Of a stretch of DNA of 64,000 nt, positions 43,875-53,266 are shown piece after piece. The stretch is from Flavobacterium pisciphilum (GTDB lineage Bacteria; Bacteroidota; Bacteroidia; Flavobacteriales; Flavobacteriaceae). The stretch covers positions 1,736,001 through 1,800,000 of the forward strand of contig NZ_JAJJMO010000001.1 of the NCBI RefSeq assembly GCF_020905345.1, read 5' to 3'. The position numbers and the translations under genes were made by a program. How positions within the stretch are numbered: position 1 is the first letter of the stretch; each line of letters starts with the position of its first letter. The notes beneath the pieces are model-generated. The model worked only from the letters and a program-made list of their open reading frames with translations. It did no database searches and was not told where the DNA came from.

Positions 43875-44933
43875 ATGATAAACCTGTTTAACACCCACAT
43901 CGAAACCCTTGCTATACACCGTGTAGGGAATAAAAGTAGAAATGAAGCGCTATTTTTATCTGAACAATCTTTCAATCTAAATGATGAAATTGTTCCTTTG
44001 ATAAAAGAATACTTCTTTAAACCTTTTAGAGAAAAAGAAGAGAACTATTACCAGTTTGCTCACGAAGTCGATTTGGACTATAACGATATGTACAAATTTG
44101 CTACAGAAGTTTTCGATAATCCGGGGAACATACAAGAAATTTCTAAAAAAATCACAAAACATTTATACGAACAATCAAACCATCCACACATTAAAAACGG
44201 AGAAGTTTATGTAACGTATTTAACAAATCTTAGTATCGACAATAATGTTGTTGATGCAATTGGAATTTTTAAAAGTGAACTACAAGCAGACTTTTTACAA
44301 TTTGAAGAAAAAGACAGCAACCTTGAAATGATTTTGCAACAAGGAATCAACCTAAGCAAATTAGATAAAGGATGTTTAATCTTTAACTATAAAAAAGAAG
44401 AAGGTTACAAAATCTTAACTGTAGATAGCAACCGCTATGATGCACGTTACTGGTTAGAGCATTTTCTATCAGTTGATGCATTTGAAGATGAAAACTTCAT
44501 CACTAAAAAATACTTGAAATTCTGTCAAAGCTTTGCAAAAGATGTAGTCTTACCAGCAGAAGACAAAAAAGAAGAAGTAATGTTCATGAACCGTTCTGTA
44601 AATTATTTTGCAAAGAACGATCAGTTTGAAGAAACTAACTTCTTAAACGAAGTATTAGATAACCCAGATTTAATCCCTGAATTCAAAAACTACAAAGTTG
44701 ACAAAGGTGAAAAATATAGCATCGAAGATGTTACAACCTTCCCTATCGCTAACTCAGCAGTTTCTGATGCAAGAAAATCAATCAAAAATGTTATCAATCT
44801 AGATACTCATATACAAATCAAGATGGATTTCATTAATCCAGAAAGTGCAGAAAAATTTGTAGAAAAAGGTTGGGATGAAGAAAAACAAATGTATTACTAT
44901 TTGGTTTACTTCAACAAAGAAGAGAAAAGCTAG
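43875..44933 (+). CDS. Nucleoid-associated protein (NdpA/YejK family)
   Basis: A 352-residue protein of the 37-kDa nucleoid-associated family. It begins NTHIETLAIHRVGNKSRNE and contains SNHPHIKNGEVYVTYLTNLSI and a C-terminal IQIKMDFINPESAEKFVEKGWDEEKQMYY. E. coli YejK binds the nucleoid, but its role is poorly known. It is a single gene followed by a terminator, upstream of the GAF-protein gene. Confidence 0.85.
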   Translation: MINLFNTHIETLAIHRVGNKSRNEALFLSEQSFNLNDEIVPLIKEYFFKPFREKEENYYQFAHEVDLDYNDMYKFATEVFDNPGNIQEISKKITKHLYEQSNHPHIKNGEVYVTYLTNLSIDNNVVDAIGIFKSELQADFLQFEEKDSNLEMILQQGINLSKLDKGCLIFNYKKEEGYKILTVDSNRYDARYWLEHFLSVDAFEDENFITKKYLKFCQSFAKDVVLPAEDKKEEVMFMNRSVNYFAKNDQFEETNFLNEVLDNPDLIPEFKNYKVDKGEKYSIEDVTTFPIANSAVSDARKSIKNVINLDTHIQIKMDFINPESAEKFVEKGWDEEKQMYYYLVYFNKEEKS

Positions 44934-44970
44934 TATTTATTCTTTTCAATTTCACTTTTACTTAAAATCA

Positions 44971-45002
44971 AGGCCTCAACTACTACAGTTGAGGCTTTTT
45001 TT
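44971..45002 (+). terminator. Terminator after nucleoid protein gene
   Basis: GCCTCAAC (44973-44980), loop TACTACA, GTTGAGGC (44988-44995), then seven T. Confidence 0.85.
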
Positions 45003-45045
45003 ATAAAATAAACCCAAAAAACACGACTTAAATTACGTATATTAG

Positions 45046-45053
45046 TAATTTTG
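45046..45053 (+). promoter_or_regulatory. Candidate -7 element of the GAF-protein gene
   Basis: TAATTTTG fits TAnnTTTG and lies 22 bp before the ATG at 45076. No TTG -33 box is visible. Confidence 0.4.
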
Positions 45054-45075
45054 CATACCAATAAATAATAGTGCC

Positions 45076-47445
45076 ATGAAATATCATTTATTCAAAGAAA
45101 GTCCTTTTAAAACTCTAATATCTTTTCATAAACTTATTGAAGCTTTAGAGAAAATTGCACAATCAGATATTGATTACCGATCTAATTATGCCAAAGCACT
45201 TTTGAAGGAAGTAGAGGACGTTCCTGAATTTCAAACAGGGATTGGAGATTTCACAATGATTAAAAAAAATGAAACTCTAATCAATCATTTATTAGCCGAT
45301 TTATTCCCTACAGCATTAACAAATAACGAAATTAAAGCCGTTACAGTTCCGTTTCAAAACTTTACATTCAATTATACCGAAAGATTTAAAAAAATACTAA
45401 AAGATGCAGGTACAAATTTTGATGTAACTATTCGTGACTTTGATGACCAACAATTCTACATTGCTAATTGCTGCTTAATACTTGGTGTTTACTACAAACA
45501 AAATATAGATTTCAATAAACCTTTCTTTTATGATATTCCAGATTCTAATGGAATCATAAATCACTACCGTATTTTATATAATGCAGATTTCTTAGAAATA
45601 ATCCCTTCAGATAATGCACCAAAACTAACACAAGAGGATATCGATTTATTAATCGACAACTATGATGATATCGATTTATGGAAAGAAAAATTTCCTATTG
45701 GAAGCTGGACACTAAAAGGATTTGGTATTATTATTTTATTTGATGCCACTACAGAGAATGCTATTTCTAATTTAAAAACTAATTTGTTAAAATCAGATGC
45801 ACAAAAAGCAACTTCTACTAAAATTATCGAAAACATATTTAGATCTATCTTTAAAATACCCAATCTTAGAGTAGGTTTCTTAATTTACAACTCAGAACAG
45901 GGAAAATTTATAAAACCTCCTCAGTTAGATGAAAATGCTGAAATATCAAGCTTCTTACTTCCTTATAATCAAGAAATGGACTGTAAAAATGCAATATTTG
46001 GATGTTCCTTTGAAAACTTGTTAGAGCATAAAGAGCCTTTGGTAATTTCGAATCTAGAGAATTTTATAGAACAAAATGAAAATATAAAACTTGGAGAACT
46101 TTTACGCAACCAAAACATTAGCAGCTGTGTTTTTGCACCAATTATAAAAGACAATAAATTATTAGGCGTTGTCGAATTAGTTTCGGCTACCCCAAGAGCA
46201 CTTAACACCATAAATGCACAAAAATTAGATCTTGTACTGCCTTATCTAGTCGATACCATAGAAAGATACAATACTGATATGCAACATCAGATTGAGGCAG
46301 TAATACAAAGAGAATACACTACAATTCACCCAAGTGTATATTGGAAATTTAGAGAAGAATCAGAAAAATATTTTCAGAATAGCAATCATACGAAAGATTA
46401 TATTTTTAAAGAAATTGTCTTCAAGGAAGTTTTCCCTTTATATGGACAAATTGATATTAAAGGTTCATCAGAACATCGAAATGAAACAGTCAAAACTGAT
46501 TTAAAAAATCAGCTAAAAATGTTATTACAAATTTTTGCAACTCAAAAAGAAAACTCAAATTTAATTCTCTTAGAACAGCGTAAATTCGAATTAGAATCAC
46601 TTCTTGAAGAACTCAATGCGCCATTAAAAGCAGACTCAGAACAGCATATACAACGCTATATAGAAGATGAAATTCATCCTATCTTAAAAAACACTAAAAG
46701 CAATTCTAAAGCAGAAAAACTTGAACAAAAATACTTTGAAGGGTTAGACGAAAAAACAGGTTTATTTTATCAGGAGAGAAAGAAATTTGATAATGCAATG
46801 TCTATTATCAATAAAAAACTTGCGGTTATACTTGACAAGAAACAAATTGAGGCGCAACAAATATATCCTCATTATTACGAACGATTTAAAACCGATGGTG
46901 TTGAACATAATCTATACATAGGAGCCTCGATTGCTCCTACGAAACCATTTGATGTAATGTACCTCCATAATTTAAGATTATGGCAATTGCAAACATTATG
47001 CGAAATGGAATTAGAACATCATCAGCTTAAAGCTTCATTACCATATAAACTTGATGTTACATCTTTAATTTTGGTGTTTAGCTCCCCTATTTCTATCCGT
47101 TTCCGAATGGACGAAAAGCGTTTTGATGTAGACGGAACCTACAATGCCCGATATGAAGTTGTAAAAAAACGTATCGACAAGGCACATATCAAAAATACTA
47201 AAGAGCGCATAACCGAAAAAGAAAAAATCACAATTGTATATTCACATGCAAGTGAAGAAGCAGAATATTTAAAATATGTAAAGTATTTACAGTTTAAGAA
47301 AATACTAGAACCTCAAATAGAACAATTTGAGGTAGAAGATTTACAAGGTGTATCGGGATTAAAAGCTATTCGAGTAAAAGTAACAAACAACACACTTTCA
47401 ACTGAGAAAATTACCTATCAAGACTTATTAGATGAATTAAACTAA
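45076..47445 (+). CDS. Large cytoplasmic GAF-domain protein of unknown function
   Basis: A 789-residue soluble protein without a signal peptide or membrane segment. A GAF domain is recognisable at about residues 245-400 (LRVGFLIYNSEQGKFI, then SSCVFAPIIKDNKLLGVVELVSA). The N-terminal 240 residues and the 390-residue C-terminal part match nothing I can name. No kinase, cyclase, GGDEF or DNA-binding motif is visible, so the output is unknown. The gene stands alone after the nucleoid protein gene and ends one base from the convergent HD/PycTM gene. Confidence 0.75.
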   Translation: MKYHLFKESPFKTLISFHKLIEALEKIAQSDIDYRSNYAKALLKEVEDVPEFQTGIGDFTMIKKNETLINHLLADLFPTALTNNEIKAVTVPFQNFTFNYTERFKKILKDAGTNFDVTIRDFDDQQFYIANCCLILGVYYKQNIDFNKPFFYDIPDSNGIINHYRILYNADFLEIIPSDNAPKLTQEDIDLLIDNYDDIDLWKEKFPIGSWTLKGFGIIILFDATTENAISNLKTNLLKSDAQKATSTKIIENIFRSIFKIPNLRVGFLIYNSEQGKFIKPPQLDENAEISSFLLPYNQEMDCKNAIFGCSFENLLEHKEPLVISNLENFIEQNENIKLGELLRNQNISSCVFAPIIKDNKLLGVVELVSATPRALNTINAQKLDLVLPYLVDTIERYNTDMQHQIEAVIQREYTTIHPSVYWKFREESEKYFQNSNHTKDYIFKEIVFKEVFPLYGQIDIKGSSEHRNETVKTDLKNQLKMLLQIFATQKENSNLILLEQRKFELESLLEELNAPLKADSEQHIQRYIEDEIHPILKNTKSNSKAEKLEQKYFEGLDEKTGLFYQERKKFDNAMSIINKKLAVILDKKQIEAQQIYPHYYERFKTDGVEHNLYIGASIAPTKPFDVMYLHNLRLWQLQTLCEMELEHHQLKASLPYKLDVTSLILVFSSPISIRFRMDEKRFDVDGTYNARYEVVKKRIDKAHIKNTKERITEKEKITIVYSHASEEAEYLKYVKYLQFKKILEPQIEQFEVEDLQGVSGLKAIRVKVTNNTLSTEKITYQDLLDELN

Positions 47446-47446
47446 C

Positions 47447-48628
47447 TTAAAGAGCTCTAAAGGCAAGTATAAATGCTATAACTGTGATGATAATACCAAC
47501 CATAAAAAGATTGTAAGCAACCCTTAACAAACGGTATTTTCTTTCAAGAACGACACCCAGAAAGTATAAATCTTTAATCATAGTACCGTATAAGTATTCT
47601 TTGTCTTTCATCATCTCGTTCATAGCCCACTCATATTCATGCAAAGGCATTTTATAAAAATTCCCGAAGAATAATAAATTAATTTTTTTTGCTTCGATGT
47701 CTTCACGTGTAAACACACCAGTAGTGACCTTTGGTCTAGTTGAAAGTATCGCAAAAACTATAGTAATAACACTAGATATCAACATTATGAAAGTAGGAAT
47801 AACCAAATGGGCATTCTTTGGACTATCAAGTTTAGGAATAATTGTAGAAAGTGCTATCGAAATAATAATAGCATTTACAGATAAAAGAATATTGGCTTTG
47901 CTATCAGCAATTCCGCTTAATCGAGTGTGATTTCCTAGTGTCACTCTAAAAAGAGTATCAATTCCTCGATCAGGTTTTTCAACCTTATCTTTCTTTTTCT
48001 TGATTACTTCACCAAATTCATTGGTGATTTTTGATTCTTTCTTCTCCATTATTTTATGAATCCTTTTTAAATTCTTTTCTTTTAAAGGCTGCCATTTTTC
48101 TATAGCATAATCAGTATAAAATCGATGGGCATTTTCTAAAAAGTTTACGTTTTCTATTGCCCATTCTTGATCTGAAAATACTTTATTATCTGTATATTTT
48201 AGCTCAGTTCTTAAAAGTTCACAACTAATAACATACTCGCTGCTAGCAATATGTATAAAATCGGCATCTTTAATTATTTTTTCTAAATGATTTTGAGGCT
48301 CATAACATTTTGCAGTAGCAGCAATTAAACTAGAAACTGTTTCTATAAATTCAATTGACTTATCCTTATCACTTAAAAATTCAGTTACAATTTTTATACT
48401 CTCTTTTTCATGGTCTTTATAACCTTTAATATAGCCAGTATCATGAAACCATGCAGCTACCAAAAGCTTCTCATTGTCATCACTTCCTATATTCTCATTG
48501 GCACATAACTCTTTAACCGCATTTACAACACTGGTTGTATGAAAAAAATTATGGTACGAATATAAAATAGAAAGTTTATCTTTGAGTAAGTTATAAACAA
48601 AATCTTCGGACTGCTCTAATAGGCTCAT
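47447..48628 (-). CDS. HD-domain/PycTM-like (DUF5706) membrane protein
   Basis: A 393-residue two-part protein. Residues of about 10-190 form an HD phosphohydrolase domain: H26/H30 (SYHNFFH), H62-D63 (AWFHDTGYI), H73 and D121/D123 (KDADFIHI). After a charged linker (about 195-225), residues of about 226-393 match the membrane domain of Pycsar effectors: GNHTRLSGIADSKANILLSVNAIII, a second hydrophobic helix at about 275-297, the VTTGVFTREDIEAKKINLLFFGNF segment and a third helix at the C-terminus. In Pycsar defence such membrane domains are triggered by cyclic pyrimidine nucleotides. No cyclase gene is adjacent, so this is a stand-alone fusion. Confidence 0.82.
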   Translation of the reverse strand: MSLLEQSEDFVYNLLKDKLSILYSYHNFFHTTSVVNAVKELCANENIGSDDNEKLLVAAWFHDTGYIKGYKDHEKESIKIVTEFLSDKDKSIEFIETVSSLIAATAKCYEPQNHLEKIIKDADFIHIASSEYVISCELLRTELKYTDNKVFSDQEWAIENVNFLENAHRFYTDYAIEKWQPLKEKNLKRIHKIMEKKESKITNEFGEVIKKKKDKVEKPDRGIDTLFRVTLGNHTRLSGIADSKANILLSVNAIIISIALSTIIPKLDSPKNAHLVIPTFIMLISSVITIVFAILSTRPKVTTGVFTREDIEAKKINLLFFGNFYKMPLHEYEWAMNEMMKDKEYLYGTMIKDLYFLGVVLERKYRLLRVAYNLFMVGIIITVIAFILAFRAL

Positions 48629-48653
48629 AAACTTATTTTTATACGACTAAATT

Positions 48654-51600
48654 ATGAAATTGTTTTCGGATAATCATTTTACAAATAGGATTAACACTTA
48701 TTTAATTGGAATTTCTGGTTTCTTTTTAATTCAATCATGCGCAACACACCATGTACAAGTTGGAAAAGATGTCCAAAATCCTATTTCACAAAACGCGTTA
48801 GATACCACAAAAATTGCACATACTTTATATTTAATTGGAGATGCTGGAAATGCCGATGAGGAACAAGCACAACAAACTCTTGAACTTTTACACAAAAGAC
48901 TACAAAGTTCTGATAAAAACTCGACACTTTTATTTTTAGGAGACAATATTTACCCTTATGGGTTTCCTAGTCAAAAAGATCCAGATGCTGTGGCTCTAGC
49001 CGAAAAAAAACTAACAAATCAGTTAGAATTGACAAAAGGCTACAACGGGAAAACAATTTTTATCCCTGGTAATCACGATTGGTATAGTGGGATTGAAGGA
49101 ATAGAACGTCAATCTAAATTTGTAACAACATACCTAAACAACAAAAAAGCCTTTTTACCACAGAAAAGCTGTGCTATCGAGCAATTAAAGATCAATAAAC
49201 AAACTGTTTTAATTGCCATAGATAGCCAATGGTATTTAGAAGATTGGGACGACACTCCTACTATGAATGACAATTGTGACATTAAAACCCGTGAAGGGTT
49301 CTTTGAAGAATTGGAAAGCATTTTAAACAAAAACAGAGAAAAAACTGTTCTTATAGCAATACACCATCCATTAATGAGCAATGGTACTCATGGAGGTCAA
49401 TTTTCATTAAAAAAACAATTATTCCCTTTAGAACAAAACATTCCTCTTCCTGTTATTGGCTCTGTTATAAATTTAATTAGAAAAACATCTGGAGTAAGTC
49501 CACAAGACATACAAAATAAAGTCTATACACAATTTGTAAAAAGAATAAAAACGCTCTTGCAAAGTCAAGATAATGTTATTGTTATTTCTGGTCATGATCA
49601 TAACTTACAATACATTAACAACGAAAACATTAAACAGATTATAAGTGGTGCAGGCTCAAAATCAGAAGCTGCAAAAGCGGTATATCCGAATGATTTTTCA
49701 TATGGTGGTAATGGATATGCATCATTAACTCTTTACAAAAATGGAGATGCTAGACTTGCTTTTTATGGCAATGAAGACAAAAAAGAAAAAGTACTATTCG
49801 ATCAAAATATCATTTCTGTAAAAGATACTGTCTATCATGAAAACTTACCTTCTAAGTTTAATGCAACAACACAGGCTTCTATTTATACAAGTGAAATGAC
49901 TAAGAAAAGTTTTTTTCATAGTTTTTTATTTGGGAAGCATTACAGAAAATATTATAGCATGCCAATTGAAGCTAGAACAGTTTCTTTAGACACCCTTTTT
50001 GGAGGTATAACTCCAAAACGAGAAGGTGGAGGTCATCAATCAAAATCACTACGAATTGTAGATAAAAACGGAAAAGAATATGTTATGCGTGCTTTGAAAA
50101 AAAGTGCATCCCGTTTTCTTCAATCCGTAGCATTTAAAGATCAATTTGTTCAAGATCAATTTGACGATACCTATGCTGAAAACTTTTTATTTGACTTTTA
50201 TACCACTTCTCACCCATACACACCCTTTGCAGTAGGTAATTTGGCAGATAAAATTGGGCTATCACACACGAATCCAGTTTTATATTATATTCCTAAGCAA
50301 GAAACTCTTAAAGGTTATAATTATAATTTTGGGGATGAATTATATATGGTTGAAGAGCGTCCGTCTAGTAGTCAAATAAGTTTAAAAACTTTTGGAAAAC
50401 CACTGGATATAATCAGCACTGATGATGTCATGAAAAACCTTCATAAAGATGAAAAATATACCATTGACGAGAAAGAATACATAAAAGCTAGACTATTTGA
50501 CATGCTTATCGGTGATTGGGACCGACACAGTGACCAATGGCGTTGGGGTGAATATCACGAGGGAGATAAAATAATTTACAAACCAATTCCTAGAGATCGA
50601 GATCAAGCTTTTACAAAATACGATGGCGCATTACTTTCGCTTTTAATGCAGATGCCAGCATTACGCCATATGCAATCTTTTAAAGATGATATTAGAAATG
50701 TAAAATGGTTCAATCGTGAACCTTATCCACAAGATATAGCTTTCTTAAAAACAGCTCACGAAAATGACTGGATTAATCAAGCCAAATACATACAGGAGAA
50801 TCTTACTGATGCAGATATTGATGCTTCCTTCAATAATTTGCCAAAAGAAGTGCAAGATGAGACGATTGCAGATATCAAACACAAATTAAAACTACGAAAA
50901 AAAGAACTCCAAAAATATGCTATCGAATATTATAGAGTGCTCCAAAAAACAGTTTTAATAGTTGGAACGGATAAAAAAGATAAATTTATAATTACACATA
51001 AAGCAAAAAACAAACTTGATGTAGAAGTATATCGTATCAAAAAAAATGGTGAAGAATTAATTTACACAAAAAATTTCACCGCTGGTAAAACAAAAAATGT
51101 TTGGGTTTACGGATTAGATGATGATGATGTTTTTGAAGTAAAAGGTGATTTTAATTCTCGAATAAACATTCGCTTAATTGGTGGTCAAAACAATGATTCA
51201 TACATAGTAACCAACGGAAGAAGAGTAAAAATTCATGATTTCAAATCAAAAAATAATACTTACGAATTAGATTCTAAAACCAAGACAGTACTCACTGATG
51301 ATTATCAAACGAATCTTTATGATTATGAAAAACCAAAATACAATTCTTTCTCAGGTCTACCCTATGGTGGTTACAATCCTGATGACGGAGTAAAATTAGG
51401 TATTATTGCCAATTACACAGTAAACAAATTTAACCAGAACCCATATACTCAAAAACACATCTTAAAAGCCAACTACTTTTTTGCAACAGATGGATATGAG
51501 CTTATTTATGATGGTCATTTTCCAAAAGTCTTAGGTAAATGGGATTTTGATGTACAATCAATTTTAACGAGTCCAAATTTCACTATAAACTATTTTGGTT

Positions 51601-52388
51601 ATGGTAATGAAACTGTAAACAATGATGAAGATTTAGGGATGAATTACAACCGTGTTCGTATGCGTGCTATAAAAGTAGCTCCATCTATTAAGAAAATAGG
51701 CAAATACGGAAGTGAAATTAATTTTACAACATCATTTGAGAAAATCAGAATCGAAGAAACCTCAGGTAGATTTATAAATGCTCCTGGAGTAACTAATCCT
51801 GATGTTTTTAAAAGCCAACAATATGCTGGTGCAACAGTAAAATACAGCTTTGAGAACTACGACCTACAATCATTCCCTTCAATGGGATTTGGATTTTCGA
51901 TAGCTGGAAGCTGGAAAGTAAACCTAGATGACAACAAACAAAACTTTCCAACATTAGAAAGCAAAATCAATTTCAATCATAAAATTGATTCAAATGGCAA
52001 GCTAATTTTTGCAACTATAATCAAGTCAAAAATACTCTTTAATAATAATTTCGATTTTTTCCAAGGGGCAACTTTGGGAGGTGACTATGATTTAAGAGGA
52101 TACCGAAATCAACGTTTTCTAGGAAATCAATCTTTTTATCAAAGTAGCGATATCCGTTGGAGTTTAGGAAAAATAAGAAAAGCCATCTTACCAATGTCTT
52201 ACGGAATTCTTGGCGGATTTGATTATGGTCGTGTTTGGGTTACAGGAGAAAACTCCGATAAATGGCACCAATCCGTTGGTGGAGGTTTATGGCTCAACGG
52301 ATTGGATGTAATTACTGCTAGACTTACTTATTTTAAAAGTATTGACGAAAAAGCAAGAATTGCCTTTGGTATAGGATTTGGGTTTTAA
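48654..52388 (+). CDS. Outer-membrane lipoprotein: metallophosphoesterase + kinase-like region + beta-barrel
   Basis: A 1244-residue protein. The signal ends FFLIQSC with lipidated C29. A calcineurin-like metallophosphoesterase follows at about 55-370: LIGDAGNADE, FLGDNIYPYG, PGNHDWYSG, IAIHHPLMSNGTHGG, SGHDHNLQY. Residues of about 430-790 resemble a protein-kinase-like fold: a beta-hairpin with lysines K482/K483 (YVMRALKK), a D621-W-D623-R-H segment (MLIGDWDRHSDQWRW) and D648-R-D650 (IPRDRDQAF). Residues of about 880-1244 form a surface-antigen/BamA-like beta-barrel (GATLGGDYDLRGYRNQRFLG, ending ARIAFGIGFGF). It is divergent from the HD/PycTM gene by 25 bp. The barrel and the phosphoesterase are clear; the kinase-like reading is inference. 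Confidence 0.82.
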   Translation: MKLFSDNHFTNRINTYLIGISGFFLIQSCATHHVQVGKDVQNPISQNALDTTKIAHTLYLIGDAGNADEEQAQQTLELLHKRLQSSDKNSTLLFLGDNIYPYGFPSQKDPDAVALAEKKLTNQLELTKGYNGKTIFIPGNHDWYSGIEGIERQSKFVTTYLNNKKAFLPQKSCAIEQLKINKQTVLIAIDSQWYLEDWDDTPTMNDNCDIKTREGFFEELESILNKNREKTVLIAIHHPLMSNGTHGGQFSLKKQLFPLEQNIPLPVIGSVINLIRKTSGVSPQDIQNKVYTQFVKRIKTLLQSQDNVIVISGHDHNLQYINNENIKQIISGAGSKSEAAKAVYPNDFSYGGNGYASLTLYKNGDARLAFYGNEDKKEKVLFDQNIISVKDTVYHENLPSKFNATTQASIYTSEMTKKSFFHSFLFGKHYRKYYSMPIEARTVSLDTLFGGITPKREGGGHQSKSLRIVDKNGKEYVMRALKKSASRFLQSVAFKDQFVQDQFDDTYAENFLFDFYTTSHPYTPFAVGNLADKIGLSHTNPVLYYIPKQETLKGYNYNFGDELYMVEERPSSSQISLKTFGKPLDIISTDDVMKNLHKDEKYTIDEKEYIKARLFDMLIGDWDRHSDQWRWGEYHEGDKIIYKPIPRDRDQAFTKYDGALLSLLMQMPALRHMQSFKDDIRNVKWFNREPYPQDIAFLKTAHENDWINQAKYIQENLTDADIDASFNNLPKEVQDETIADIKHKLKLRKKELQKYAIEYYRVLQKTVLIVGTDKKDKFIITHKAKNKLDVEVYRIKKNGEELIYTKNFTAGKTKNVWVYGLDDDDVFEVKGDFNSRINIRLIGGQNNDSYIVTNGRRVKIHDFKSKNNTYELDSKTKTVLTDDYQTNLYDYEKPKYNSFSGLPYGGYNPDDGVKLGIIANYTVNKFNQNPYTQKHILKANYFFATDGYELIYDGHFPKVLGKWDFDVQSILTSPNFTINYFGYGNETVNNDEDLGMNYNRVRMRAIKVAPSIKKIGKYGSEINFTTSFEKIRIEETSGRFINAPGVTNPDVFKSQQYAGATVKYSFENYDLQSFPSMGFGFSIAGSWKVNLDDNKQNFPTLESKINFNHKIDSNGKLIFATIIKSKILFNNNFDFFQGATLGGDYDLRGYRNQRFLGNQSFYQSSDIRWSLGKIRKAILPMSYGILGGFDYGRVWVTGENSDKWHQSVGGGLWLNGLDVITARLTYFKSIDEKARIAFGIGFGF

Positions 52389-53249
52389 TTATTTTTTAAA
52401 ACTATACTCATATACATTACCACCAATCTTTTTAGTTTTTTCATCAGCAATTAATAATGTTGTATTGTCTTTAAAGACAACAGCTTCCTTTTGAGAAAAG
52501 TGACCTAAATCAATTTCAGTTTGAGTTCCTTTATGAAAATTATCACCTTTGAAACCTTGAAAAAGTATTAATTTATCGTGACACAAAACAACTACTTTTT
52601 TCATATCAGGGCTAATTGCAACACTAGTAATTGCACAATGATTGTAATTACTACAGGTCTTAAAGGAACCAATTAAAGTTGCTTTTTGTTTTCCTGCTGC
52701 ATTTGGTATTTTATAAATAGAAGCTGTACCGTCAAAATTTTTGCTTCGATTTTTGGTAAATAAATAGAAATTATTTTTGAACTCAAAGAAGCCTTCAACA
52801 TCATAAAACAGTTGAGTTTTCTTAGGAGGAAAATCTTTTTGCTCAGGATATGCGAACGAAATTTTATAGCTAGAAACAGCATTTTCTTTTCCTAAAGCCG
52901 ATTTATCTATTTTATAAATACATAAATCTTTACGCATATTATCGTTATTCCCAAAATCACCAATATATAAATTTCCTGCTTTATCTTTGGTAATATCTTC
53001 CCAATCAACATTAGTAGCATTTGTAATTGTAATTGTTTTGGCAATTTCACCTTGCGCATTTAATCCATAGATTTTATTAGCATTACCACTATCCTCTAAA
53101 GCCCAAAGCATACTTGTTTCAGGGAAATAAGTAATTCCTGAAACTTCTTTTAACTTTTTAGGCAAAGGATATAATGTTTTCAACACACTAGAATCTTGCT
53201 GACAAGCCAACAAAATAAATGCAACAATAAGAGAGATATAATTTTTCAT
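52389..53249 (-). CDS. Lipoprotein, probable beta-propeller
   Basis: A 286-residue lipoprotein with lipobox LLAC (C16). Strand-rich segments such as KLKEVSGITYFPETSMLWALEDSG, DWEDITKDKAGNLYIGDFGNN and SVAISPDMKKVVVLCHD suggest a five- or six-bladed propeller of the SdiA-regulated/esterase-like type. No catalytic site is evident. It follows the kinase-like gene at 54319 by 17 bp on the same strand, and its stop codon abuts that of the 1244-residue protein gene. Confidence 0.65.
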   Translation of the reverse strand: MKNYISLIVAFILLACQQDSSVLKTLYPLPKKLKEVSGITYFPETSMLWALEDSGNANKIYGLNAQGEIAKTITITNATNVDWEDITKDKAGNLYIGDFGNNDNMRKDLCIYKIDKSALGKENAVSSYKISFAYPEQKDFPPKKTQLFYDVEGFFEFKNNFYLFTKNRSKNFDGTASIYKIPNAAGKQKATLIGSFKTCSNYNHCAITSVAISPDMKKVVVLCHDKLILFQGFKGDNFHKGTQTEIDLGHFSQKEAVVFKDNTTLLIADEKTKKIGGNVYEYSFKK

Positions 53250-53266
53250 ATAATAATTTTAAGATT

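Noticed and set aside
47447..48628. Complete Pycsar anti-phage system
   Set aside because: Only the effector-like membrane domain is present. No adenylate/guanylate-cyclase-like gene lies next to it, so a full defence system is not claimed.
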